Source: Rhodospirillaceae bacterium (GTDB taxonomy: Bacteria; Pseudomonadota; Alphaproteobacteria; GCA-2731375). From it: a stretch of 64,000 nucleotides of DNA. A program made the translations under genes and the position numbers. Shown one piece after another: positions 24,744 to 33,939 of this stretch. Where the stretch lies: positions 186,001-250,000 of the forward strand of contig JABIWH010000039.1 in assembly GCA_018701215.1 (NCBI GenBank). The letters run 5' to 3'. Every line of letters starts with the position of its first letter. Positions within the stretch are counted from its first letter, which is position 1. The notes under the pieces are model-generated. The model had not been told where the DNA came from, searched no databases, and worked only from the letters and a program-made list of their open reading frames with translations.

Positions 24744-27467
24744 TCAATCACTCAAAAATTCGCGCGTCGCCTGGATCGCTTCAGCCAGACCAATACGCTG
24801 GATCTCCACACCCTCAGGAAATGCCGTGGTCAGGCGGGTGGGCAGCATGGCGTCGAGCATGACGAAGACGCCTTTGTCATCGGCCCGGCGTAGCAGGCGG
24901 CCATAGGCCTGTTTCAGGCGCAGGCGCGCGATCATGTCGTCATAGCCCTTGCCGAACGCTTGTTTGCGCGCCCGGTGCATGATATCGGGGCGCGGCCAGG
25001 GCACCCGGTCGAAGACGATCAGGCGTAACGAACGCCCCGGTACATCGACGCCGTCGCGCACCGCATCGGTGCCCAGCAGGCAGGTATTTTCCTCGGCCCG
25101 AAAGATATCCACCAGGGTACCCGTGTCCATGGCATCCACATGCTGGGCCAACAGGGGTATGCCGGCCTCGTCCAATGGTTTGGCGATGCGTTCATGGATC
25201 GCGCGCAGGCGGGCAATGGCGGTGAACAGGCCGAGGCCGCCGCCGCCCGCCGCCAGAAATAGTTCCCGATAGGCCGCCGCGACTTGGTCGGGCCGGTTGC
25301 GGTTGACGTCGCGCACCACCAAAATACGTGTCGCGCCGGGATAATCAAAGGGCGAGGGCAGCGAGGCGCGGACCGCCGGCAGGGGCAGATGCAGGGCGCC
25401 GGTGCGGACCTCCGCCGCCGACCAATCGTCCGGCGCGTCGGGCGGGTTGTCCCGCAACGTGGCGGACGTAATCAGCACGCCGTGGGCCTGGCGCAGCACG
25501 GCCTCGGCGAATGGTTGGCTGGGATCGACCCAATGGCGGTGCATGCCGATATCGCGGTCCCGGCCCGCGAAGCGTTCGATGGCGAACCAGTCGACGAACT
25601 GCTCCGGTGTTTCCTGGCCCAGGTCCAACAACATGGCGCGCCAGGCCTGCACCATATCGGCACGCCTTTTGAGGCTGCGGGCCGCGGCCTCGATGCGCAA
25701 CCGCGTGGCGGTATCCAGATCATCGGCCTCGTCATCCAGCCGCGCCATCAGATGACGGCCCAGCTCCAACAACGGGCGGCGCAGGGCCTCGAAGGCCGCC
25801 GCCGCCTCGCTGGCCGCTTGCAGTAAATCGCCATCGGGTTCCTCGACCGAGACTTCCAGGCCATAGGGGGAGCGGTCATTGTCCACCCGGGCCAAGACGA
25901 TATGACGCGCCCGGGCCAGGAAAGTTTCCATTGCTCCATGTTCGCCGCCGTCGGCCACCCGCTGCAGCCAGCCGGGCGCGGCCAGCGCCGTGGCGGCGCG
26001 CAAGATGTTTTGCTGGATCGCCAAGCCGTCGTCATCGCCGATCAGATCGCCGATCCGTGCTTCCAGGCCGCGTGCCCGCCCGCGCCCACCGCGACCGGTT
26101 TCGTTACCTAGCAGCCAGCGGCGCAGCTCCGCCCCCTCGCTGCCCGCGACGTGGGCGGCGAAGGCGCTGTCGGCGGCGTCAAAGACATGGTGGCCCTCGT
26201 CAAACACGTAACGCAGGGGCAATTGCCCGCTACCCGCTTCCAGCACGGCGCGGACCATCACCAGGGCATGGTTGGCGACGACGATTTCCGCCCGCTCGGA
26301 TTCTCTTCGGCTGCGTTCGATAAAGCATTTGGAATAATGCCGGCAGGCGGAATAGATGCATTCGCCGCGCCGATCCGTCAGGCCCCCTATGGTGCCGCCG
26401 CTGAACATGGTGGCCAGCCAGCTGGGAAAATCACCCCCCACCATATCGCCGTCCCGGCTGTGTTCGATCCAGCGCGCGATCAGCCCCAGGGCAACGGTAC
26501 CGCCGGGTCCGGTCGCCAGCGCCTTGGTGGCGTCTTCATAGTTCAGCAGGCAGAGGTAATTTTCCCGGCCCTTGCGCACCACCACATTGCGGCGCTTTTG
26601 CGCCGGATCAGGATACAGGCGGTCCAGTTCGCCATCGATCTGCCGTTGCAGATTGCGGGTGTAGGTGGAGAGCCAGACCGTGCCGCCATTCTTCCGCGCC
26701 CACAAGGACGCCGGCGCGATATAGCCCAGGGTCTTGCCAACGCCCGTGCCGGCCTCGGCCAGCACCAGACGGGGCATGTCCGCCTCCTGACGCGGGATAA
26801 AGGCGCCGGAGGCAGCGGCGGCGTAGTCGAATTGCTGCGGCCGGCTTTCCGCATCGTTGCCGATCAGCTCCGCCAATTGATCGCGCGCCGCATCCGGCCC
26901 AATGGCATGATCGCCGGGCGGCGGGGGCGGGGCACTGTCCTCGCGCTCAGGCAGGCGCTGCCAGGCTTCCAGACCGCCCCCCGTACTATCGGTGGGCACG
27001 CCAAGGGCCGCCAGGACCGCCGGTCCCCAACGCCAGCCGCCCCGCGCCATGGTCATGGCCAGGGCGCCCACGCGGTCGCGGTGTTGCAATATCGCCGCCA
27101 GCTCCGCCAATAAAGCCCGCGCTGCCTGTTGCAGGATCAGCGCCGCATCCACCGCATCACCTGGCGGCGAGAGGTTCAGGGCGGCGGCCAGGCCGCCGGG
27201 CGTGGGCAAACAAAACCGCGCCGGCCTGGTGAAGGCGTAAAGCTCCAATATGTCGTAGGCCTCCAGCGACCGCGCGCCCAGGCGATTGGCGGTAGCCATG
27301 GCATGACAGACGATGGCCTGCTCTTTCCTGGCTCTGGTCAAAGCCTCCGCGCCGGTCAGTTCCTCGACCTCGCCGTCGGCGCTCAGCCAGGTGCTCACGC
27401 GCGCGCCCACGACCATTGCCGGGGCGCTGAATTGTGAGGTTTTTGTCTGTGATCCGGGTGCGCTCAT
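24744..27467 (-). CDS. ATP-dependent DNA helicase, DinG/XPD-like with iron-sulfur cluster
   Basis: A 907-residue superfamily 2 helicase. Walker A is AEAGTGVGKT at about residue 250, the DEAH-like box is FDEGHH near 430, and motif VI is in RLKQAYGRLLRR near 870. Four cysteines typical of the Fe-S domain appear around NYLCLL and GECIYSACRHYSKC. An N-terminal domain of about 230 residues precedes the helicase core, as in alphaproteobacterial DinG-like proteins. It should unwind branched or damaged DNA in 5' to 3' direction. The ATG at 27467 (MSAPGS) is the likely start; the frame is open to 27506 from a further ATG. Confidence 0.9.
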   Translation of the reverse strand: MSAPGSQTKTSQFSAPAMVVGARVSTWLSADGEVEELTGAEALTRARKEQAIVCHAMATANRLGARSLEAYDILELYAFTRPARFCLPTPGGLAAALNLSPPGDAVDAALILQQAARALLAELAAILQHRDRVGALAMTMARGGWRWGPAVLAALGVPTDSTGGGLEAWQRLPEREDSAPPPPPGDHAIGPDAARDQLAELIGNDAESRPQQFDYAAAASGAFIPRQEADMPRLVLAEAGTGVGKTLGYIAPASLWARKNGGTVWLSTYTRNLQRQIDGELDRLYPDPAQKRRNVVVRKGRENYLCLLNYEDATKALATGPGGTVALGLIARWIEHSRDGDMVGGDFPSWLATMFSGGTIGGLTDRRGECIYSACRHYSKCFIERSRRESERAEIVVANHALVMVRAVLEAGSGQLPLRYVFDEGHHVFDAADSAFAAHVAGSEGAELRRWLLGNETGRGGRGRARGLEARIGDLIGDDDGLAIQQNILRAATALAAPGWLQRVADGGEHGAMETFLARARHIVLARVDNDRSPYGLEVSVEEPDGDLLQAASEAAAAFEALRRPLLELGRHLMARLDDEADDLDTATRLRIEAAARSLKRRADMVQAWRAMLLDLGQETPEQFVDWFAIERFAGRDRDIGMHRHWVDPSQPFAEAVLRQAHGVLITSATLRDNPPDAPDDWSAAEVRTGALHLPLPAVRASLPSPFDYPGATRILVVRDVNRNRPDQVAAAYRELFLAAGGGGLGLFTAIARLRAIHERIAKPLDEAGIPLLAQHVDAMDTGTLVDIFRAEENTCLLGTDAVRDGVDVPGRSLRLIVFDRVPWPRPDIMHRARKQAFGKGYDDMIARLRLKQAYGRLLRRADDKGVFVMLDAMLPTRLTTAFPEGVEIQRIGLAEAIQATREFLSD

Positions 27468-27589
27468 TCTGTTCACACTATAGGCCCGGATGGGGTTGCT
27501 CACCACCGGTTGACGTGGCGGGATTTTTGCCTAATGTCCCACCGCCGCAACGTCCGGTCGGGGCGAGCGGCCCGTGAGGAATAGATAGC

Positions 27590-29176
27590 ATGACAAAGAA
27601 CACTGAAATCGCGATGGAAAGTAAGGCCTGGCCCTTTCAAGAGGCCCGCTCCCTGCTGAAACGTGTGGGGGGCAAGACGCCGGCCAAGGGTCATGTGCTG
27701 TTCCAGACCGGCTATGGCCCTTCGGGCCTGCCCCATATCGGCACGTTTGGCGAAGTGGCGCGGACCTCCATGGTGCGCCGGGCCTTTCACGAACTGTGCG
27801 ATATCCCGACGCGTTTGGTGGCCTTTTCCGACGACATGGACGGCCTGCGCAAGGTGCCCGACAACGTGCCCAATCAGGCGCTGTTGGCCAAGCATCTGGA
27901 GATGCCCCTGACCAAGGTGCCCGATCCATTCGGCACCCATGACAGTTTCGGCGCCCACAACAACGCCCGCCTGCAGGCGTTCCTGGATCAATTCGGCTTC
28001 GACTATGAATTCGTCTCGTCGACGGAGTGTTACCAATCCGGTCTGTTCGATGACGCTCTGCTGGCTGTGTTGGGGAAATATGACGAGGTGATGAACGTCA
28101 TCCTGCCCACCCTGGGTGCCGAGCGGCAAGCCACCTACAGTCCGTTTCTGCCCCTCTGCCCGGACACGGGCCGGGTGCTGCAGGTGCCGATTATCGAGCA
28201 GAACCTGGATGCGGGCACCGTTGTTTACGAGAACGAGGCCGGCGCAAAGGTCGAGGTGCCGGTGACGGGCGGTCATTGCAAGCTACAATGGAAGGCGGAC
28301 TGGGCTATGCGCTGGTTCGCGCTGGATGTGGATTATGAGATGTCGGGCAAGGATTTGATCGAGTCCGTGCGCCTGTCCTCGAAAATCTGCCGTATCCTGG
28401 GCGCCCGACCGCCGGAAAGCTTCACTTACGAATTGTTCCTGGACGAGAACGGCGAAAAGATCTCCAAGTCCCGCGGCAACGGCCTCTCGATCGAGGAATG
28501 GCTGCATTACGCCACGCCGGAAAGCCTCTCGCTCTATATGTTCCAGCAACCGCGCCGGGCCAAGCGCCTGTTCTTCGATGTCATCCCCCGGGCGGCGGAC
28601 GATTATCTACGGTTTCTGGAGACCTATCATGACCAGGAAGCAGCCGAGCAGATGACCAATCCGGCCTGGCATATCCATGCCGGCCAGCCGCCACGGGAAG
28701 AGGTGCCGATCACCTTTGCCTTGCTGATGAACTTGGCGGGCGCCTGCCATTCGGAAGATCCAGCAGTGCTGTGGGGCTTCATCTCGCGCTACGCGCCGGG
28801 CGCCACGGCGGAAAACCATCCCCTGCTTGATGCCCTGATCGGTTACGCCATCAACTACTACCGGGATTTCGTGAAGCCCAACAAGGTCTATCGCCAGCCA
28901 ACCGATCAGGAGCGGGCGGCGATGGAGGATCTGCTCAGCGCGCTGGAAGGCATGGACGCGGGTCTGTCGGGTTCCGATATCCAGAACCAGGTTTACGAGA
29001 TCGGCAAGCGCCATGAATTCGAGAACCTGCGCGATTGGTTCAAGGCCCTTTACGAGGTGCTGTTCGGGCAAAGCCAGGGGCCGCGCTTTGGCTCTTTCGC
29101 CGCTCTGTACGGCGTAGGGGAAACCGCCGCCCTTGTACGCCGGGCCCTGGCGGGCGATGATCTGGCCGCGGAGTAA
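27590..29176 (+). CDS. lysS: Lysyl-tRNA synthetase, class I
   Basis: A 528-residue class I LysRS, a type mainly found in archaea and alphaproteobacteria. The HIGH motif is PHIGTF (residues 48-53) and the KMSKS-type motif is KISKSRGN at about 289-296. The C-terminal helical anticodon domain is present and full length. It charges tRNA-Lys with lysine. It seems to be the first gene of a two-gene run with the SMP-30 protein 24 bp later, although the functional link is weak. Confidence 0.95.
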   Translation: MTKNTEIAMESKAWPFQEARSLLKRVGGKTPAKGHVLFQTGYGPSGLPHIGTFGEVARTSMVRRAFHELCDIPTRLVAFSDDMDGLRKVPDNVPNQALLAKHLEMPLTKVPDPFGTHDSFGAHNNARLQAFLDQFGFDYEFVSSTECYQSGLFDDALLAVLGKYDEVMNVILPTLGAERQATYSPFLPLCPDTGRVLQVPIIEQNLDAGTVVYENEAGAKVEVPVTGGHCKLQWKADWAMRWFALDVDYEMSGKDLIESVRLSSKICRILGARPPESFTYELFLDENGEKISKSRGNGLSIEEWLHYATPESLSLYMFQQPRRAKRLFFDVIPRAADDYLRFLETYHDQEAAEQMTNPAWHIHAGQPPREEVPITFALLMNLAGACHSEDPAVLWGFISRYAPGATAENHPLLDALIGYAINYYRDFVKPNKVYRQPTDQERAAMEDLLSALEGMDAGLSGSDIQNQVYEIGKRHEFENLRDWFKALYEVLFGQSQGPRFGSFAALYGVGETAALVRRALAGDDLAAE

Positions 29177-29200
29177 AAACAAAGCGGGAGGATGCGGCGA

Positions 29201-30061
29201 ATGGAAACCCTGGAAAATCTGGCGACGGGATATGGCCTGATCGAAGGGCCAGTATGGGATGACAGCCGGGGTTTGATCTACTCCGATGTGATCAATGGCG
29301 GGGTTTTTTGTGTCGGGCTGGACGACAGCATCAGCCAGGTGATCGAGCATCGCCGGGGCATTGGCGGCATGGCCCTGCACGAAAACGGCGGCATCGTGGT
29401 CTCGGGACGCAATATCTCGCTAAAGCCGGCGGATGGCGGCGATACGGTGGTGTTGCTGGCGGATAACCCTGACGGCGGCCGGATCGGTTTCAACGATATC
29501 ACCACCGATGCCAAGGGCCGCATCTATGCCGGCGCTCTGTCGTTCCGTCCGGTAGGCCATGACGAAACGCCGAAACCGGCCGATCTGTTCTGTATCGATC
29601 TGGACGGCAGCGCCCGTGTGGTCGGCGGCGATGTCATGCTGACCAACGGTCTGGGGGTCTCGCCCGACGGCGGCAAGCTGTATCATTCCGAATCCCTGCG
29701 CAATCTGGTGCGGGTCTATGATGTCGCGGCGAATGGTGACCTCAGCCCCCACCGCACATTTGCCACCATTGATGGCGGCATTCCCGACGGGCTGTCGGTT
29801 GCCGTCGATGGCAGCGTTTGGGTCGCCATCGCCGATGGCGGCCGAGTCGATGTGTTCGAACCCGACGGCAGCCTGCGCCGCAGCATTCCCTGCCCGCTGC
29901 CCATGGTTACGTCCGTCTGCTTCGGCGGTGCGGATCTGATGGATTTCTATATCGTCACCGGCTCGCGCGGCTCTGGCCAGGACAATGGGGGCACGGTCTA
30001 CTGCATGCGCGCGGACGTGGCTGGTCTACCTGTGTCGCCTGCGAGTGTGGCTATTCCTTAG
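29201..30061 (+). CDS. SMP-30/gluconolactonase-family protein
   Basis: A 286-residue six-bladed beta-propeller of the SMP-30/LRE type. The N-terminal EGPVWDD with the acidic metal residues and the middle FNDITTDAKGRIYAG and DGIPDGLSVAVDGSVWVAIA-type segments are the usual metal-site motifs. The family hydrolyses sugar lactones, using Ca2+ or Zn2+. GGGAGG lies about 9 bases before ATG 29201, which is preferred to ATG 29192. It is distantly related to the other SMP-30 protein at 32953. The substrate is not known. Confidence 0.85.
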   Translation: METLENLATGYGLIEGPVWDDSRGLIYSDVINGGVFCVGLDDSISQVIEHRRGIGGMALHENGGIVVSGRNISLKPADGGDTVVLLADNPDGGRIGFNDITTDAKGRIYAGALSFRPVGHDETPKPADLFCIDLDGSARVVGGDVMLTNGLGVSPDGGKLYHSESLRNLVRVYDVAANGDLSPHRTFATIDGGIPDGLSVAVDGSVWVAIADGGRVDVFEPDGSLRRSIPCPLPMVTSVCFGGADLMDFYIVTGSRGSGQDNGGTVYCMRADVAGLPVSPASVAIP

Positions 30062-30071
30062 AGATTTTGTC

Positions 30072-30569
30072 TTAATCCAGGCGCTCGGAGGTTTGGGCGA
30101 CGACGTGAGTGATTTCGCCGTTCGCGTCCAACAACGGCATCCAAAGGCGTGTGTAGGTCACGACCTCGCCGCCCATGACGCCGGAAATAATGTGAAATGC
30201 GGGTTTCTTTTCCTTGGCTAAATCGGCAAAGGAATTAAGCGCGATATCCACCACGGGGGCATAGCCGCGCAGCTCGCCCATTCTGCGCGAGAGAAAGCTT
30301 TCGCCGGAAAACTTGAAATCGCCGCGCCAATAAACCGTCTGCCATTCGTCGATGTCGTTGCCGTGACGTTGAAACACGGCGGCACGGTATGCCAGCGCGC
30401 CACTTTCCAAGAGTCGCTGGAATTTTTCCGCCGGCGAGGATTCCGCCGCGATGTTCTTCCATGGCGCGGCAAGGGCCAGGGCGTCGCTGTCCAACAAATT
30501 GTTAGCGCAGATTTCCTGGTACCTGGGCTCCCGGCTAGCGCGCACGTCGTTCAGACTAATCACGGCCAT
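30072..30569 (-). CDS. PAS-like sensory protein, partner of the XRE regulator
   Basis: A 165-residue soluble protein without membrane segments. It has a PAS-like alpha/beta layout (variable N-terminal helices, then DFKFSGESFLSRRMGELRGYAPVVDIAL and VVTYTRLWMPLLDANGEITHVVAQT), the last strands looking like a typical PAS C-terminus (PLLDANGEITHVV). The PAS call is inference. It overlaps the XRE gene by 14 bp, so its translation is coupled to it. It may give a small-molecule or redox input to the repressor. A family name cannot be given. Confidence 0.6.
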   Translation of the reverse strand: MAVISLNDVRASREPRYQEICANNLLDSDALALAAPWKNIAAESSPAEKFQRLLESGALAYRAAVFQRHGNDIDEWQTVYWRGDFKFSGESFLSRRMGELRGYAPVVDIALNSFADLAKEKKPAFHIISGVMGGEVVTYTRLWMPLLDANGEITHVVAQTSERLD

Positions 30570-30993
30570 TTTGGCTCTTTTCCTTCGCGTCCAGCATCAT
30601 TCCCCGTATTGATTCGTCGATCAATACAAGCTCCGGCATGCCGGGATTCTTGGATAAAATGGCATAAGTGTTGCAGATCAACTGGGTCAGTTCCGGTCCG
30701 GTCCGCGTTCCCGCGGCCGCCTCGTCCAACGCCAATACCCGGTCCACGGCAATATTCAATATTTCCGCATCCGGTTGCTCGGGCGTTATTTCCCGCGGCC
30801 CGCCAAAGGCAACATCATGAACATCAACCTCCAGGGCGGCGGCGATGGAGGCAATCCGTGCCAGTGGCGGCTCGGCCCGGCCTTGCTCCCACGAAGCCAC
30901 GCCGGTCTTCGTCAGGTCCAACTTTTTGGCCAGCTCCGCCTGGGTCATACCCAGTGTTCTGCGGAAGCGGCGAATGCGATTGCCAATATTCAT
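30556..30993 (-). CDS. XRE-family transcriptional regulator
   Basis: A 145-residue regulator. Residues 5-60 form an HTH_3 domain (RRFRRTLGMTQAELAKKLDLTKTGVASWEQGRAEPP). A 45-residue helical region and a C-terminal helix end (DAKEKSQNGRD) may be for dimerisation or contact with its partner. AAGGG is 8 bases before the ATG. The two 21-bp palindromes in the 181 bp upstream (31035-31055 and 31117-31137) are the likely operators, and its own gene is probably repressed through them. It is followed by the coupled PAS-like protein. Confidence 0.85.
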   Translation of the reverse strand: MNIGNRIRRFRRTLGMTQAELAKKLDLTKTGVASWEQGRAEPPLARIASIAAALEVDVHDVAFGGPREITPEQPDAEILNIAVDRVLALDEAAAGTRTGPELTQLICNTYAILSKNPGMPELVLIDESIRGMMLDAKEKSQNGRD

Positions 30994-31034
30994 CTGGCAA
31001 ACCCTTTATGCGATTTTTACGGGTCAAACTAGAA

Positions 31035-31055
31035 TAGTACGAATTTATTGTACCT
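31035..31055. promoter_or_regulatory. Operator-like palindrome 1
   Basis: TAGTACGA-ATTTA-TTGTACCT: GTAC half-sites on either side of a 5-base spacer, closer to the XRE gene. It matches the layout of the second site at 31117-31137, and both begin GAATAGTAC. It lies about 42 bp upstream of the XRE start. Confidence 0.6.
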
Positions 31056-31116
31056 CTAAACAAGCCCAGAGTGTAATTGTTGCCAATAAGAGGATATCAG
31101 CGCAATTTTGTTTGAA

Positions 31117-31137
31117 TAGTACAAAATAATTGTACTA
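31117..31137. promoter_or_regulatory. Operator-like palindrome 2
   Basis: TAGTACAA-AATAA-TTGTACTA is a perfect 8-bp inverted repeat with a 5-base spacer. It lies just before the small gene starting at 31175. Its centre is 82 bp from that of site 1. The likely binder is the XRE regulator. Confidence 0.65.
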
Positions 31138-31174
31138 AATTTGAATGATTAAAATTCAGGAGGAGGCGCTGGAT

Positions 31175-31408
31175 ATGCTGAGTAAACTTGATCCCCTACC
31201 GTCCGAGACGGAGATGCCGGCAGTGCCGGACACAAACGGCTCGATCGAACTGCTGCAGGCATGTCTTGGCCAATTCGCCGAACGGCTTCGGCGCCTTGGC
31301 CAATCGGAATCGGCACATTTCCTGGATGTCGCCGCCTTGGTGCTGCAAGACGGCGACAATAAGTTGGCCCGCTATCCCGTACGCCGCCGCTCTAACGCAG
31401 GCGGATGA
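31175..31408 (+). CDS. Small hypothetical protein divergent from the XRE regulator
   Basis: A 77-residue soluble protein (MLSKLDPLPSETEMPAVP...). The middle is a predicted amphipathic helix (SIELLQACLGQFAERLRRLGQSES) followed by a second helix (AHFLDVAALVLQDGDN) and a basic tail (RRRS). No family is recognised. AGGAGG sits about 11 bases before the ATG at 31175, which is why this start is preferred to ATG 31145, which has none. It is expressed from the operator region of the XRE regulator and may be its target or its small partner. Its 3' end overlaps the DUF4170 gene by 17 bp. Confidence 0.65.
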   Translation: MLSKLDPLPSETEMPAVPDTNGSIELLQACLGQFAERLRRLGQSESAHFLDVAALVLQDGDNKLARYPVRRRSNAGG

Positions 31409-31574
31409 TCATATACTTGATAAAGGCCCGGTCCACGGTGGCCTGGGCCGCGCCCCGCCAAATATTGAAGGCCTCGTCGTAGCTGGGATAGATGCCTTTT
31501 ATATCCAGGGCCGAGAGGTCGGTGAATTCAGCCCCGCGCGGGTCCCGGACTTCACCGCCCATGACCATGAACAT
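31392..31574 (-). CDS. DUF4170-family protein
   Basis: A protein of about 60 residues in the family of small alphaproteobacterial DUF4170 proteins: FMVMGGEVRDPRGAEFTDL, then GIYPSYDEAFNIWRGAAQAT and a final RAFIKYMIIRLR. Function is unknown. ATG 31574 has AGGAA 9 bases before it; the frame stays open to ATG codons at 31625-31631, so a 77- to 79-residue form is possible. It converges with the gene at 31175 and follows the MFS gene on the same strand. Confidence 0.8.
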   Translation of the reverse strand: MFMVMGGEVRDPRGAEFTDLSALDIKGIYPSYDEAFNIWRGAAQATVDRAFIKYMIIRLR

Positions 31575-31663
31575 AGGCTGATCTTCCTGATCGAACTCGC
31601 GATCATCTGTTTTTGCTGCTGCCATCATCATGGCCGGCGTTATAGCAGAAAAATGTTTCCTGT

Positions 31664-32866
31664 CTATGAAGATCGCCGGCGCAATGACGGCCTCTGCCGA
31701 CGCGGTAAAATCGACAAGGCGGCGAGGAAAATAGCGCCCGCGATGACATAGTAGGGCAGCATATAGCCGTTGCTGACTGTCACCAGAACAGAGAAAACCG
31801 CAGGCCCCACGACCAGGCCGAAATAGGTGAAAAAGATACTGCCTCCCGTCGCCGCGCTGATCTGATCGGCAGGCGCGACGCGGGTGATCTCGGCTATGAA
31901 GACACCATTCCAGCCGGCCGCGGTGGCGCCGACGGCGGCGGAGACGGCGGCGACGCTCCAGAACGGCCAGGATGCATCGATATGGGCCAGCATGACGACA
32001 AAGCTGGCGGATGCCATGCCTAATACCGCCAGCACCACGGCGGCGCGGAAAAATCGGCCGGCAAGCCAGCCCCAGGCAATGCGTGCGCCGACGCCGATGC
32101 CGTGCATGCAGGAATAGGCAAGGCCGGCGCTGACCAGGTCCAGGCCGACATGGATTACCAGATAGGTCACCAGAAACGCGAACATGCAGGACTGCACGCA
32201 GGCGAAGATAAAGCCGGCCAGGGTCAATCGGCGCAGTCCGGGATGACCGGCAAACAACCGCAGCTGCCGCCAAACGCCGCCGATCGATAGGGGCCGGCCC
32301 GGTTGGCGGTCATCGTCCGACCGGGCGCGCAGGGGCTGCACCATGAGAACGGTGACCACGCCCAGGGCGGCGGAGACCATGAGGGCCTCGCGCCAACCGG
32401 CGCCGACGACGACCCATGGGATCAGCAAGCCGGCCACGAAGCCGCCCAAGGGGGCGCCGCTCTGCTTGATCGAGAACACCAAGGGCCGGTCCTTGGGCCG
32501 GGTCACGCGGGCCAGGATATGGGCCGCGCCCGGCGTATTGGGGCCATAGCCCACGCCCAATAGAAAGCCGCAGGCCAGAATGAGCGGCAGCAGGGTGGTG
32601 ATGGACAGCAACAGGGCCGCGGCCGAGGCCAGGATGCCGATCTGCATGACCCGCAGGGCGCCAAAGCGGGCGGTCAGGGCGCCCATGAACAGGGACACCG
32701 GCATGGCGCCCAGAAACACCAACGATGTGTACAAGCCCACATGGCCAGCGGTGAAACCAACGTCGTCGAGGAGGGCCGGGGCCAGCACGGGTACGGTCAG
32801 AAACATCACGGAGGTGATGGTCTGCATCCAGGTGGTGCCGGCAAGAGGCCAGAAAACGTCGCGCAT
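31664..32866 (-). CDS. MFS transporter
   Basis: A 400-residue major facilitator with about 12 helices and the motif A-like GALTARFGALRVMQ between helices 2 and 3. The central loop after helix 6 has a charged stretch (RARSDDDRQPGRP). The substrate is unknown; the closest types are the aromatic-acid or cyanate/oxalate-like MFS groups, which is a guess. ATG 32866 is preferred to TTG 32881. It is divergent from the SMP-30 operon and could import or export its substrate, given the 86-bp shared promoter region. Confidence 0.8.
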   Translation of the reverse strand: MRDVFWPLAGTTWMQTITSVMFLTVPVLAPALLDDVGFTAGHVGLYTSLVFLGAMPVSLFMGALTARFGALRVMQIGILASAAALLLSITTLLPLILACGFLLGVGYGPNTPGAAHILARVTRPKDRPLVFSIKQSGAPLGGFVAGLLIPWVVVGAGWREALMVSAALGVVTVLMVQPLRARSDDDRQPGRPLSIGGVWRQLRLFAGHPGLRRLTLAGFIFACVQSCMFAFLVTYLVIHVGLDLVSAGLAYSCMHGIGVGARIAWGWLAGRFFRAAVVLAVLGMASASFVVMLAHIDASWPFWSVAAVSAAVGATAAGWNGVFIAEITRVAPADQISAATGGSIFFTYFGLVVGPAVFSVLVTVSNGYMLPYYVIAGAIFLAALSILPRRQRPSLRRRSS

Positions 32867-32952
32867 GGTGACGGTTACCAATACAAGGAATGGGGATGGG
32901 CTGCTCGGACGAGAGGACTATAATAGCCTGCAAAATTATGGAGGAATACATC

Positions 32953-33939
32953 ATGGGCGCGGAAAACTTCCAACTGAAACCCAAAGATCTTGGCTATTTT
33001 GGCAATGGTCTGACCCGGCCCGAATGCGTGCTTTGTCTGGCCGACGGCACGGTCATCACATCGCAGGCCGAGGGCGGGGTCAGCGTGATTGGGACCGGCG
33101 GTGGGCGCCGGGATATTTTGGGCCAGCGTACGGACGGCCTGCCGCCTGTGATGACCAATGGCTTTGCCCTGACCAAATCAGGCGACTTTCTGTTGGCGGA
33201 TCTGCATGGGAGTGGCGGCGGTGCCTGGCGCTTGTCGCAAAGTGGCGACGTGACCCCGCTGTTGGTGGAGCTTGATGGCCAGGCCTTGCCGTCGGCGAAT
33301 TTCGTTGGTGTCGATCACGCCGGGCGCATCTGGATTACCATTTCCACCCGCCATGATCCCCGTGCCCTGGCCTATCGCCCCGACGTGGCCGATGGCTTTA
33401 TCATTCTGATAGATGACAAAGGCGCCCGCATCGTGGCCGACGGCCTTGGTTATACCAACGAGGCCATCGTCGATCCCTCGGGCGATTGGCTGTATGTCAA
33501 CGAGACCATGGCCCGGCGCACCTCGCGCTATCCCATCAACGCCGGCAACAATCTGGGGCCGCGCGAGACTTTCGTGGAATACGGCCACGGCACCTATCCC
33601 GACGGCCTGGCCTTTGATGAAGAAGGTGCCTTCTGGATGACCTCGGTGGTCTCCAACCGGGTTGTGCGGGTCACGCCGGACGGGGCACAGAGCGTCGTGA
33701 TAGAGGAAAACGATCCCGAACAGCTGGAAGTTATCGAGAAAGCCTATCTGGCCGGCGAAATGGGCCGCGCGCATATGGACAATATCCAGACGGATGTTAT
33801 GCAGTCGATCTCGTCCATCGCCTTCGGCGGCCCGGACCGGCGTACCGCCTATCTGGGCAATCTGCTGGATGCAAAACTTTACACCTTCGAAAGCCCGGTG
33901 CCGGGCTTTGCGCCATCTCATTGGGGAGTTCGTTTGTGA
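32953..33939 (+). CDS. SMP-30/gluconolactonase-family protein (operon copy)
   Basis: A 328-residue beta-propeller lactonase-like protein. Motifs near FFNG... and PDGLAFDEEGAFWMTSVVSN fit the SMP-30 fold with its divalent metal site. It could hydrolyse a sugar lactone to the acid that the next enzymes act upon. GGAGG is 8 bases before the ATG at 32953. The stop overlaps the next gene's GTG start, so the two are translationally coupled. Confidence 0.82.
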   Translation: MGAENFQLKPKDLGYFGNGLTRPECVLCLADGTVITSQAEGGVSVIGTGGGRRDILGQRTDGLPPVMTNGFALTKSGDFLLADLHGSGGGAWRLSQSGDVTPLLVELDGQALPSANFVGVDHAGRIWITISTRHDPRALAYRPDVADGFIILIDDKGARIVADGLGYTNEAIVDPSGDWLYVNETMARRTSRYPINAGNNLGPRETFVEYGHGTYPDGLAFDEEGAFWMTSVVSNRVVRVTPDGAQSVVIEENDPEQLEVIEKAYLAGEMGRAHMDNIQTDVMQSISSIAFGGPDRRTAYLGNLLDAKLYTFESPVPGFAPSHWGVRL

